This document shows positions 57,206-64,000 of a DNA stretch of 64,000 nucleotides, piece after piece (position 1 is the stretch's first letter; the number at the start of each line of letters is the position of its first letter). A model generated the notes under the pieces. The model was given only the letters and a program-made list of their open reading frames with translations. It was not told the origin of the DNA and ran no database searches. A program made the translations under genes and the position numbers. This DNA comes from an uncultured Christensenella sp. (lineage in GTDB: Bacteria; Bacillota; Clostridia; Christensenellales; Borkfalkiaceae): positions 186,001 through 250,000 of the forward strand of contig CAJTUK010000002.1 in the NCBI GenBank assembly GCA_910579525.1, in the 5' to 3' direction.

Positions 57206-59102
57206 AAGAAACAATTTAATTATAGTAACTTTATTTACTGTATTATTAAGCATAGTTGCCATAATCCTTGCTGTTGTTCCGAAAGATACAACTACGGCAA
57301 GTGCGACAACAAATTCTTCCGCGGTTTTAACAACAAAAGGTAAAATAGAAAATTCAAATGGAGCAGTTTTAAGAGATGCGCCTAATAATAATTTTACTGT
57401 TACAATGCAGTCTTTAAACTCAAACGGAAGCGGTACGATTGAAAACAATGCAATAATTGAATGGACGTATGTAACATTTAAAGTTAATGTATCAAACATT
57501 AATAAACATCAAAATTATACTTTGGAGAAAGACGGGGTAAATATTGCTGGTAGCGATTTATCGGGTAAAGAGTCAATAACTTTGTATTCGGGTACATTGA
57601 GTAATGGAGATTATACACTAACTTATGTTAGTACCTATACTGTCAATAATTATGCCACTTATTCGGGATCAAGATATGTCTTTCGATTTACCGTAGATAA
57701 TACAGCGCCTACTTATGAATTAAAGTCGAATGGGGGTATTATTTCGAGCGGAAGCGTCACCGCGAAAACTATTACGTTTAGTGCATTTGATTCGCACTTT
57801 AATAGGTTGTATTACAAATCACCTATGGTAAATAGTTATAGTTCAACCACTTATTCAACTTATACGGTAGAGCCGACAGTAAGCAATTCGGGGTGGTGGT
57901 ACTTTTATGCAACCGATACGTTGGGGCAAAAATCGACAACGGTAAGTGTATACTTGGATTGCAATGCACCGACAATGACTTGTGCAAACGGTATGAATTT
58001 CGGGACAACCGTGGGAGAAGCAATCAAAGTTACCGCAACAGATGAAGTAAGTACGGCTAAACTGTACGTTAAATTTGAAAGTGAAGAATGGTTTTCGCCG
58101 GGGAATACTTATACCATTCCAAAAACAGAACGAAACGGAAGATATTATTTCTATTCCGAGGACGGGAACGGCAACCGTTCGGAAACATATTGGATTGTAT
58201 TAAGTACAGAAGAACCGGTAGGAAGCCTTATAAAATCGGATTCCGATAACAGTATGTCATTCGTTTGGAATAATGAATATTGGTCTGCCACATTGGACGG
58301 AACAAATTATACCGAGGGAAGAATTATAAGTGCTGAGGGGCAACACGAAATTATATTATCCAACAATGCAAATAAGACAAAAAAGTACACGTTCAAGATA
58401 GAGCATTATTACAAGCTAATAGGTCAGACTGCTGCGACTTGTTTTGAAAACGGCGTTTCCCAATACGAATGTAGTCAATGCGGTGATACTTACGAAGAAA
58501 CAATATATTCAAGTGGACATACATATAACGTGGTTTCAACGCCCTCGTCTTGTACAGAAAGTGAGCATATTGTTTATAGGTGTAGTAAGTGTGGCGAGAG
58601 TTATGAAACGGAGGGTAAATATCCTACGGGACACAGTTACGTTATAACTATTTCAAAAGAACCGACATGTACAGAAGAGGGTATAAGATTAAATACTTGC
58701 GAAAAATGCGGTGATATGTATGAAACGAAGATTGCCGCTAACGGGCATAAATACGGTATAGCTGAAATCCAAACATCAAAAGGCAGAACTACAAGAATTT
58801 ATACTTGCGAAATCTGCGGAGATAAATATAAACAAGAACTAGGTGACCAATACGAAGAAGTTTCAAATTATGTTGAGTATCTATTTCAGCAGTACAGCCC
58901 TTATATGTGGTGGGTACTACTTGCTTCGGCGGGAGTTTGGAGTATAGCAATAGGTGTTATGATAGCTATAGCCAAAAAGAACGATGAAAAAGAAAAAGCT
59001 AAAAAGATGCTTGTGAACTATGTAATTGGTTTGGTTGTGATAGCGGTTATTGTTGTCGCTTGCCCGTATTTAATTAGGGGTATTGCTTCGTTGATTACTT
59101 AG
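57201..59102 (+). CDS. Surface adhesin-like protein with CxxC repeats and pilin-like C-terminus, probable AUU start
   Basis: A 633-residue protein if begun at ATT 57201, 9 nt after AGGAGG and overlapping the VirB4 stop; the open frame continues upstream only as an out-of-frame reading of VirB4. Signal/TM helix (about 5-27); two Ig-like regions (about 160-290) with FTVDNTAPTYEL and LDCNAPTMTC; four CxxC repeats (about 410-543) related to those of the protein at 51496. The last 65 residues have two TM helices with a KKNDEKEKAKKML loop and closely resemble the VirB2-like pilin. It may be a VirB2-anchored mating adhesin. Confidence 0.75.
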   Translation: MKRNNLIIVTLFTVLLSIVAIILAVVPKDTTTASATTNSSAVLTTKGKIENSNGAVLRDAPNNNFTVTMQSLNSNGSGTIENNAIIEWTYVTFKVNVSNINKHQNYTLEKDGVNIAGSDLSGKESITLYSGTLSNGDYTLTYVSTYTVNNYATYSGSRYVFRFTVDNTAPTYELKSNGGIISSGSVTAKTITFSAFDSHFNRLYYKSPMVNSYSSTTYSTYTVEPTVSNSGWWYFYATDTLGQKSTTVSVYLDCNAPTMTCANGMNFGTTVGEAIKVTATDEVSTAKLYVKFESEEWFSPGNTYTIPKTERNGRYYFYSEDGNGNRSETYWIVLSTEEPVGSLIKSDSDNSMSFVWNNEYWSATLDGTNYTEGRIISAEGQHEIILSNNANKTKKYTFKIEHYYKLIGQTAATCFENGVSQYECSQCGDTYEETIYSSGHTYNVVSTPSSCTESEHIVYRCSKCGESYETEGKYPTGHSYVITISKEPTCTEEGIRLNTCEKCGDMYETKIAANGHKYGIAEIQTSKGRTTRIYTCEICGDKYKQELGDQYEEVSNYVEYLFQQYSPYMWWVLLASAGVWSIAIGVMIAIAKKNDEKEKAKKMLVNYVIGLVVIAVIVVACPYLIRGIASLIT

Positions 59103-59133
59103 CAAAATTTTTAAAATTATTTCTCCAAACCCC

Positions 59134-59174
59134 TTGACAACTCTGAAAAAATATGATAGTCGTATTAATACGAC
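59134..59174 (+). promoter_or_regulatory. Promoter -35 with 16-bp palindromic operator
   Basis: TTGACA (59134-59139) is followed by an unclear -10 (GATAGT 15 bp on) and by the perfect palindrome GTCGTATTAATACGAC (59159-59174), placed over the expected transcription start. This arrangement suggests a repressor-controlled promoter for the TnpV/excisionase/integrase module. Confidence 0.55.
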
Positions 59175-59198
59175 GAAGAAATTTTTAGGAGGACGCTT

Positions 59199-59492
59199 AT
59201 GAACGAACAGAAAGTAAAAGTTGAGCAACAAATTTATGGTAAGTATGGAACACTTGCTAAGCAATACCTTGAAGAACACAACTTCGGTAAGCTCTTAACG
59301 ATAGAAAACATACCTAAATACTTGCACGGTATAGATAGACAAGCGGAAGAGATTACAGACACTATGTATGCAAGGTTGTCCCAAGATGAGCGTTATAAAC
59401 GCACAAATGATTTTAGGGAAAACTTCCGCAGATTAACCGAAATAAATAAGCTCATAGAAGAAGAAATTTTATACGAACTTGTGTATGTATAG
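59199..59492 (+). CDS. TnpV-like transposon-encoded protein
   Basis: A 97-residue protein starting at ATG 59199 behind AGGAGG. GKYGTLAKQYLEEH..., LHGIDRQAEE and a final IEEEILYELVYV match TnpV-type proteins found beside integrases of Firmicutes conjugative transposons. The role of TnpV is not established. It is the first gene after the palindromic operator and may be its regulator or target. Confidence 0.75.
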   Translation: MNEQKVKVEQQIYGKYGTLAKQYLEEHNFGKLLTIENIPKYLHGIDRQAEEITDTMYARLSQDERYKRTNDFRENFRRLTEINKLIEEEILYELVYV

Positions 59493-59503
59493 TGTGGTGT
59501 AGT

Positions 59504-59614
59504 ATGAGAGTAGTAAAAATAATATTTAAAAGTTTGTTTCTTGGGTTTATCATTATAGGTACATTTATAATGAATTGCATAGGCGCAATAATTTGTGCAA
59601 TAACGAGGGGGTAA
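59504..59614 (+). CDS. Small membrane peptide, 36 aa
   Basis: ATG 59504 opens a 36-codon ORF ending at TAA 59614. The product is one hydrophobic helix (about residues 8-33) with a basic start (MRVVKIIFK). The ribosome site is weak (GTGGTG). It carries the ribosome-binding region of the next gene at its end. Could be a genuine small membrane protein. Confidence 0.4.
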   Translation: MRVVKIIFKSLFLGFIIIGTFIMNCIGAIICAITRG

Positions 59615-59624
59615 GGAGATAATT

Positions 59625-59849
59625 ATGGAACGTAAAGAAGATACGCCAATTCGTAATAGGCGTAGGAGATACGAAAAAAATCATAAAGAAGAGCGGCAAG
59701 CCGCTCATAAAGTTTGGGGAACGAGCATAGACAGCTCGCTTGCAGAAAGAATAGATGAATTTTTGACCCAACACAAAATAAAAAAGGTCGAACTGATTTA
59801 TGCGGGGTTTGAAGCTCTGCTGAATCAGTACGGCCCAAAAATTGAATAG
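59625..59849 (+). CDS. Small ribbon-helix-helix-like protein, 74 aa
   Basis: Starts at ATG 59625 behind AAGGAG. The N-terminal third is Arg/Lys-rich; VWGTSIDSSLAERIDEFLTQHKIKKVELIYAGFEAL has the strand-helix-helix order. It probably binds DNA and may control the integrase module. Family not firmly recognised. Confidence 0.6.
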   Translation: MERKEDTPIRNRRRRYEKNHKEERQAAHKVWGTSIDSSLAERIDEFLTQHKIKKVELIYAGFEALLNQYGPKIE

Positions 59850-59909
59850 CAATAATATAACGGAATACGGGTTATTACTTGTATTCCGTTCTAATTGGAG
59901 GGGAAGAAA

Positions 59910-60134
59910 ATAAATAATCAGACGATTGAAAAAAGATTATATAGCGTTATCGAGGTTAGCAAAATGCTCGGTATCGGTAAAGCAAAAGTTTACGAACTCA
60001 TAAACTGCGGACAGTTACCTGCATTAAATTTGGGGGGCATAAAGGTTCGCAAAGAAACCATTGATGAGTTTTTAACAAAATACGAAGGCTACGATTTAAC
60101 AGATATAAATAATATTGTAAGGATAAATTCTTAA
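59910..60134 (+). CDS. Excisionase-type helix-turn-helix protein with probable AUA start
   Basis: A 74-residue protein if begun at ATA 59910, 6 nt after GGAGGGG. The in-frame TTG at 59895 lies inside that ribosome site and is unlikely as start. YSVIEVSKMLGIGKAKVYELINCGQLPALNLGGIKVRKETIDEFL is the classic DNA-binding fold of the HTH_17/excisionase family. It directly precedes the integrase and should direct excision. Confidence 0.8.
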   Translation: MNNQTIEKRLYSVIEVSKMLGIGKAKVYELINCGQLPALNLGGIKVRKETIDEFLTKYEGYDLTDINNIVRINS

Positions 60135-60157
60135 AAAATTATCAAGGAAGGTTCTGT

Positions 60158-61465
60158 ATGATTGATGTTTGTGTAAGAAAGAGGTATAGGAAAAATGGGG
60201 AAAAAATGTATGAATACCGATTTGAAATAGCTTCTATTGACGGTAAAAGAAGATTTAAAACTAAGTGCGGTTTTAAAACGGCAGTAGAAGCCCGAAAAGC
60301 GGGTAATGAAGCGTTGCGATTGTATGAAAACGCAGGGCGTATCATATCAAAAGACAGTGTTTCCTTTGCTGATTTTCTTGATGAGTGGTTGGAAAATGAT
60401 TGTGCTATTGAATTAATGCCAACGACAATAGCGAATTATAAAAAAACTATTGAAAATCTATTAAAACCTAAGTTAGGGCATTATCGTTTAAAATCCTTAA
60501 CACGAGAGATTTTACAAGCATTTATAACAGATGTTTTTGATTTAGGTTATTCTCATAATTCAATAGTAAGTATTAAAGGTGTTATCACAAAAAGTTTAAA
60601 CTACGCAGAAGATCACAAATATATTGCTTACTCACCTGCTGTAAGACTTAAAATACCAAAAACGAAAAAGCCAAAAGTACCTACACGGTCTGCGCCCCAT
60701 TATTTTATTAAGCCTGAAATAATGCAAAAAGTTTTTGAGCGATTCCCTGAAAGAAATCCAAGCCATATTCCTTTGAAACTTGGCTATGAATGTGGATTGA
60801 GATTAGGTGAGGTGTTTGGCTTGTGTTGGGATGATGTGGATTTTAAAAATAAGTTAATTCATATAAATCGTCAAGTCCAATGGCTACAAGATAAGGAAAG
60901 AACTACTGTAGATAAAGTATCAAAAAATGGCTCTGCCGAATGCGGTAATGGATATTGGTATTTCTGCCCGCCTAAATATGATTCGTATAGGACTATTGAA
61001 ATAAGCGATGAATTGGCTGATTTGTTATTTAAAGAACAAGCAAGACAGTGTCGTGCAAAAGACTTCTATAATCCTTATTATACAGAGTATGATGTCGAAG
61101 AACCGCTGACATTTGATGGAATAGCACCTAAAAATCTTGCTGTTATAAATAGAATAGGAACAAGTGGTGAAGGGTATCCTATACATCTAATCTGCGTAAG
61201 GGACAATGGAACATTTATAAGTCCAAGAACTATGCAACATGTTACGAGGTGTATAAAAAAAGACATAACAGAGCAATTTGATTTTCACTCACTTCGTAAG
61301 ACTCACGCTTCAATGCTTAATGAATTAGGAATAGACCAAAAGTACATTCAAACAAGATTAGGGCATTCAGATATAGACATCACAGTAAATGTCTATGAGT
61401 GTGTAACGGATGTAATGAGAATTCGTGGACGTAATGCGCTAAATACTATGTTTTCAAATATATAA
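60158..61465 (+). CDS. int: Tyrosine recombinase (integrase)
   Basis: A 435-residue integrase starting at ATG 60158 behind AAGGAAGG. N-terminal arm-binding domain (about 1-60), core-binding SAM-like domain (about 65-165) and catalytic domain (about 185-425). Visible catalytic residues: Arg in CGLRLGEVFGLCWDD (about 213), HSLRKTH (about 375-381, His and second Arg), GHSDIDITVNVYECV (His, and nucleophile Tyr about 411). It is of the Tn916/phage Int type and stands at the right end of the element beside its recognition repeats. Confidence 0.95.
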   Translation: MIDVCVRKRYRKNGEKMYEYRFEIASIDGKRRFKTKCGFKTAVEARKAGNEALRLYENAGRIISKDSVSFADFLDEWLENDCAIELMPTTIANYKKTIENLLKPKLGHYRLKSLTREILQAFITDVFDLGYSHNSIVSIKGVITKSLNYAEDHKYIAYSPAVRLKIPKTKKPKVPTRSAPHYFIKPEIMQKVFERFPERNPSHIPLKLGYECGLRLGEVFGLCWDDVDFKNKLIHINRQVQWLQDKERTTVDKVSKNGSAECGNGYWYFCPPKYDSYRTIEISDELADLLFKEQARQCRAKDFYNPYYTEYDVEEPLTFDGIAPKNLAVINRIGTSGEGYPIHLICVRDNGTFISPRTMQHVTRCIKKDITEQFDFHSLRKTHASMLNELGIDQKYIQTRLGHSDIDITVNVYECVTDVMRIRGRNALNTMFSNI

Positions 61466-61470
61466 AATAT

Positions 61471-61505
61471 AAAATAGGTGCATAAAAAAGCACCTATTTT
61501 TTTGT
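61471..61505 (+). terminator. Terminator of the integrase gene
   Basis: AATAGGTGC (61473-61481) pairs with GCACCTATT (61490-61498), followed by T-rich TTTTTTG. Confidence 0.85.
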
Positions 61506-61530
61506 ATTAAAAAACCGTGTACATCATTAT

Positions 61531-61710
61531 GTCAACATCATGTCAACATATATCGTGTCAACATCGAGTTTTGTGTCAACATTAAAAATAAAGCCCGTGT
61601 CAACATTTCAATTTCTCGTGTCAACATTTAAATCCGCATCAACATTTTTGACGAGAAATCATACAAAATTTCTTAAATCCGCGTCAACATTTTTGTCCCC
61701 GCGTCAACAT
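61531..61710 (+). repeat. Array of nine GTCAACAT arm-type repeats
   Basis: Copies start at 61531, 61542, 61557, 61575, 61599, 61620, 61638 (first base A), 61683 and 61703, all in one orientation. Many are preceded by GT or GC. Directly repeated short sites next to the integrase are typical arm-type binding sites for the integrase N-terminal domain. Confidence 0.85.
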
Positions 61711-61731
61711 TATGATGTACATTGAGGTCGT

Positions 61732-61760
61732 TTTATACCTATGGTTACCATTGGTATAAA
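61732..61760 (+). other. Candidate attachment core (near-palindrome)
   Basis: TTTATACCTATGGT (61732-61745) and ACCATTGGTATAAA (61747-61760) are inverted repeats with 13 of 14 matches around one T. It is the first such structure after the arm repeats and borders the host terminator, as expected for the right attachment core of a tyrosine recombinase. The matching left site was not found. Confidence 0.5.
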
Positions 61761-61784
61761 AAAGCGGCTTCCGAAGAAACCGCT
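61757..61784 (-). terminator. Terminator of the GGGtGRT gene
   Basis: Minus strand: AGCGG (61784-61780) and CCGCT (61767-61763) form the base of a stem closed by a TTCG loop, followed by six T. It belongs to the host gene at 61830-62831 and slightly overlaps the candidate attachment core. Confidence 0.75.
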
Positions 61785-61829
61785 ATATTTTGTATTTAAT
61801 TAAATCTAAACACTATATATTGTGTTCCG

Positions 61830-62831
61830 TTACTTCGTCATTGCCTCTTGTACGGCAACCGCAACCGCAACGGTTGCACCAACCATCGGGTTGTTACCCA
61901 TACCGATCAAGCCCATCATTTCTACGTGGGCGGGAACGGAAGATGAGCCTGCGAATTGCGCGTCGGAGTGCATGCGTCCCATAGTATCGGTCATGCCGTA
62001 AGAAGAGGGACCTGCCGCCATGTTGTCGGGGTGGAGAGTTCTGCCCGTGCCGCCGCCGCTTGCAACCGAGAAGTATTTAACGCCGTTTTCAACGCACCAT
62101 TTTTTATACGTTCCCGCAACGGGGTGCTGGAAGCGGGTGGGGTTGGTGGAGTTTCCGGTAATGGAAACGGAAACGTTTTCCATCTTCATAATTGCAACGC
62201 CTTCCGGAACGTTGTCCGCGCCGTAGCACTTGACTTTAGCTCTTGCGCCGTCGGAGAAAGCGACCTTGTCAGTAACGGTAACCGTTTCCGTATAAGGGTC
62301 GAAAGTCGTTTTGCAATAGGTGAAGCCGTTGATTCTCGAAATGATGTACGCCGCGTCTTTGCCCAAGCCGTTCAAGATAACTCTCAAGGGTTTAACGCGA
62401 ACTTTGTTTGCGTTTTCCGCGATTTTTATAGCGCCTTCGGCAGCCGCGAAGGATTCGTGTCCCGCGAGGAAGCAGAAGCAGTCGGTTTCTTCGGAAAGGA
62501 GCATTGCGCCGAGGTTTCCGTGTCCGAGTCCTACTTTTCTGTTTTCCGCAACGGAGCCGGGGATGCAGAAGCTCTGCAAACCTACGCCGATTTTTTCAGC
62601 CGCCTGATAAGCCTTTTTGCAACCGCTTTTTATAGCGATAGCCGCGCCTACGGTGTAAGCCCAGACTGCGTTTTCAAAGCAGATAGGCTGTGTGCCGCGC
62701 ACGATTTTATCTACGTCGATACCCTTTTTAAGGGTGATTTCTTTACATTCTTCTATGGATTTGATGCCGTATTCTTTGAGTACGCCGAGAATCTTTTTCT
62801 CGCGTCTTTCATAACTTTCGAAAAGAGCCAT
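61830..62831 (-). CDS. GGGtGRT protein
   Basis: A 333-residue protein of the family named for its conserved GGGTGRT motif, visible at about residues 262-268 (VASGGGTGRTLHPDN). A conserved FCIPGS, LGHGNLGAM and GHESFAAAEG are also seen. The family regularly accompanies a NifU-like scaffold, as here where its ATG overlaps the partner's stop. The biochemical role is unknown; a link with iron-sulfur metabolism is inferred from context. It is host chromosome, right of the conjugative element. Confidence 0.85.
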   Translation of the reverse strand: MALFESYERREKKILGVLKEYGIKSIEECKEITLKKGIDVDKIVRGTQPICFENAVWAYTVGAAIAIKSGCKKAYQAAEKIGVGLQSFCIPGSVAENRKVGLGHGNLGAMLLSEETDCFCFLAGHESFAAAEGAIKIAENANKVRVKPLRVILNGLGKDAAYIISRINGFTYCKTTFDPYTETVTVTDKVAFSDGARAKVKCYGADNVPEGVAIMKMENVSVSITGNSTNPTRFQHPVAGTYKKWCVENGVKYFSVASGGGTGRTLHPDNMAAGPSSYGMTDTMGRMHSDAQFAGSSSVPAHVEMMGLIGMGNNPMVGATVAVAVAVQEAMTK

Positions 62832-63556
62832 TAGTCAACCTCCTTGTCCGTTCTGGGATCGATATGTTTTACGGCGCCGCTCTCTTTGGAGTATCTGCCG
62901 TAGGTGCCAATAGCCTTTTCGTAAGCTTCGTTGGGAGAGAGACCTTTTTTAATGAAGTCGGTCATTTTGCCGAGCGAAACGAACTTATATCCGCACACCT
63001 CGTTATTTTTGTCGAGAGCAAGCGCGAGGACGTAGCCTTCAGCCATTTCAAGATATCTTACGCCTTTAAGTTTTGTGCCGTACATAGTGCCGACTTGCGA
63101 GCGGAGTCCCTTGCCGAGATCTTCGAGTCCGGCGCCGATAGTGAGTCCGTCTTCGGAGAAAGCAGATTGAGTTCTGCCGTAAACTATCTGTAAAAAGAGT
63201 TCGCGCATTGCGGTGTTGATTGCGTCGCAAACGAGGTCGGTATTCAGCGCTTCCAAAATGGTTTTGCCGGGTAGAATTTCCGCCGCCATAGCAGCCGAGT
63301 GGGTCATACCCGAGCAGCCTATGGTCTCTACGAGGGCTTCTTCGATAATACCGTCTTTAACGTTGAGCGAGAGCTTGCACGCGCCCTGCTGGGGTGCGCA
63401 CCAGCCTATGCCGTGCGTAAAGCCTTTGATGTCCTTGATTTCCTTTGCCTGAACCCAAAGTCCCTCTTCGGGAATGGGGGCGGGGCCGTGTTCGAACTTG
63501 CCGGACACGCCTTTGGCAACGCAAATCATATTTTCAATATCCTTTGAATATTGCAT
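62831..63556 (-). CDS. NifU/IscU-like iron-sulfur scaffold protein
   Basis: A 241-residue protein. The N-terminal part has the IscU-type segments GWCAPQQGACKLSLNV and ETIGCSGMTHSAAMAAEIL, with candidate cluster-binding Cys; the C-terminal part is extended compared with plain IscU (about 130-150 residues). This longer type is always seen next to a GGGtGRT gene. ATG 63556 follows AGGAGG-like sequence; the two genes form one operon. Confidence 0.8.
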   Translation of the reverse strand: MQYSKDIENMICVAKGVSGKFEHGPAPIPEEGLWVQAKEIKDIKGFTHGIGWCAPQQGACKLSLNVKDGIIEEALVETIGCSGMTHSAAMAAEILPGKTILEALNTDLVCDAINTAMRELFLQIVYGRTQSAFSEDGLTIGAGLEDLGKGLRSQVGTMYGTKLKGVRYLEMAEGYVLALALDKNNEVCGYKFVSLGKMTDFIKKGLSPNEAYEKAIGTYGRYSKESGAVKHIDPRTDKEVD

Positions 63557-63736
63557 TACAAATCCTCCAAATTTATTTTTCTATTTTCACAAAAACTTTT
63601 AAAAGAGTTTTTGCGGTTTTTCTTGCGAACCGAATTTCTTAATCATTATAACACGGGGATTTACAATATTCAATTCAAATAGATAAAAAAATTACAAATT
63701 TTTTGATTATTATATAAAATAAATATAAAATAATTG
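63557..63736. other. Divergent intergenic region
   Basis: AT-rich region between the minus-strand scaffold operon and the plus-strand mcsA-like gene. Apart from the promoter at 63737-63764 I see no further gene; a minus-strand promoter must lie here but no clear consensus is visible. Confidence 0.5.
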
Positions 63737-63764
63737 TTTACCTTGACTCCAAAAACATTATAAT
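63737..63764 (+). promoter_or_regulatory. Promoter of the mcsA-like gene
   Basis: -10 TATAAT (63759-63764) with a weak -35 TTTACC (63737-63742), spacer 16. A TTGACT at 63743 is too close to serve this -10. Confidence 0.55.
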
Positions 63765-63797
63765 AAAAGTGAAACATAAAAAAGGAGCTCAAAGCCC

Positions 63798-64000
63798 ATG
63801 CTGTGCCAGCGTTGCAAAAAAAATATAGCGACCGAAATAGTGCTCGAAGAGATAAACGGCGAAAAGTTCGAAAGCCGTTTGTGCGCTAAATGTTCGAGCG
63901 AACTTTACGGCGGACTCCATACCAAAATGAACGACGACGTTTGCGCGTGGCTTTTCGGTTCTTCGGCGCCGAAAAAGACGTGCCCGGTTTGCGGCACTTC
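63798..64000 (+). CDS. mcsA: McsA-like protein (protein-arginine kinase activator family), truncated by window edge
   Basis: First 67 codons, start ATG 63798 behind AAAGGAG. MLCQRCKKNIATEIVLEEINGEKFESRLCAKCSSEL holds two CxxC pairs as in the McsA N-terminal zinc ribbon (UvrB/UvrC motif protein), and a third CPVC begins near the edge. In Firmicutes, McsA activates the arginine kinase McsB in the CtsR/ClpC stress system. The rest of the gene is outside the window. Confidence 0.75.
   Translation, partial: MLCQRCKKNIATEIVLEEINGEKFESRLCAKCSSELYGGLHTKMNDDVCAWLFGSSAPKKTCPVCGT

Larger units (their letters stand above)
30108..61760 (+). mobile_element. Integrative conjugative element (left end not located)
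   Basis: Plus-strand block with relaxase, MobC, VirD4, VirB4, VirB6-like and pilin-like genes, a large helicase/methylase, ArdC-type protein, TnpV-like protein, excisionase-type protein and tyrosine integrase, followed by integrase-type arm repeats and a candidate attachment core at 61732-61760. The left boundary given is only where the conjugative genes begin; no matching attachment sequence was found to the left, so the cargo operon or even the phage region may belong to the element. Confidence 0.85.

Noticed and set aside
61520..61720. CRISPR array
   Set aside because: Repeats are only 8 bp, spacing irregular (11-45 bp); they fit integrase arm sites instead.

Overview
The window looks like a chromosomal segment of a Gram-positive (Bacillota, probably gut Clostridia) bacterium carrying two large mobile elements. 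Evidence is the strong Shine-Dalgarno sites (AGGAGG types), consensus sigma-A promoters, an McsA-like gene and a GGGtGRT/NifU-like pair at the right edge. No rRNA, tRNA or CRISPR array was seen, so the genus cannot be fixed.

Region 1 (1 to about 26.1 kb, GC-rich, every gene on the minus strand) is a siphovirus-type prophage or phage genome of HK97 type. Reading in the direction of transcription (right to left) it holds: a ribbon-helix-helix protein and a run of small early genes, many with CxxC zinc motifs; two DNA methyltransferases with poly-G tracts; a HAD phosphatase; a replication block (XRE regulator, ribbon-helix-helix protein, counter-transcribed RNA, HUH Rep) that resembles the copy-control layout of pMV158-type rolling-circle plasmids; a Dam-like methylase; an HNH/P-loop fusion; small and large terminase; a candidate non-coding RNA with its own promoter and terminator; portal, protease, capsid and connectors; major tail protein; a tail-assembly chaperone pair with a -1 frameshift site; tape measure; Dit; tail hub; fibre; and a truncated lectin-like tail-tip protein at position 1. 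Lysis genes, integrase and repressor are not in view.

Region 2 (26.15-30.1 kb, very AT-rich, plus strand) is a cargo operon behind a consensus promoter: two small lipoproteins, a MacB/LolD-type ATPase and two FtsX-like permeases, ended by a perfect intrinsic terminator.

Region 3 (about 30.1-61.76 kb, plus strand) is an integrative conjugative element. It opens with a promoter, a 59-residue zinc-ribbon ORF, a structured leader and two tandem terminators. Then come a sigma-like regulator, a 3822-residue ArdC/methylase/helicase/primase-like protein, an ArdC-type metallopeptidase, three further methylases, MobC and MobL-type relaxase, VirD4, VirB2-like pilin, VirB6-like and VirB4 proteins, two CxxC-repeat surface proteins (one with a pilin-like C-terminus), TnpV-like protein, an excisionase-type protein and a tyrosine integrase. 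Right of the integrase lie nine GTCAACAT repeats and a 29-bp near-palindrome that is a candidate attachment core. Several genes of this element have no ATG/GTG/TTG where the protein should begin and seem to start at AUA or AUU directly behind good ribosome binding sites. The left end of the element was not located.

Region 4 (61.76-64 kb) is host chromosome: GGGtGRT protein and NifU-like scaffold on the minus strand and the start of an mcsA-like gene on the plus strand.
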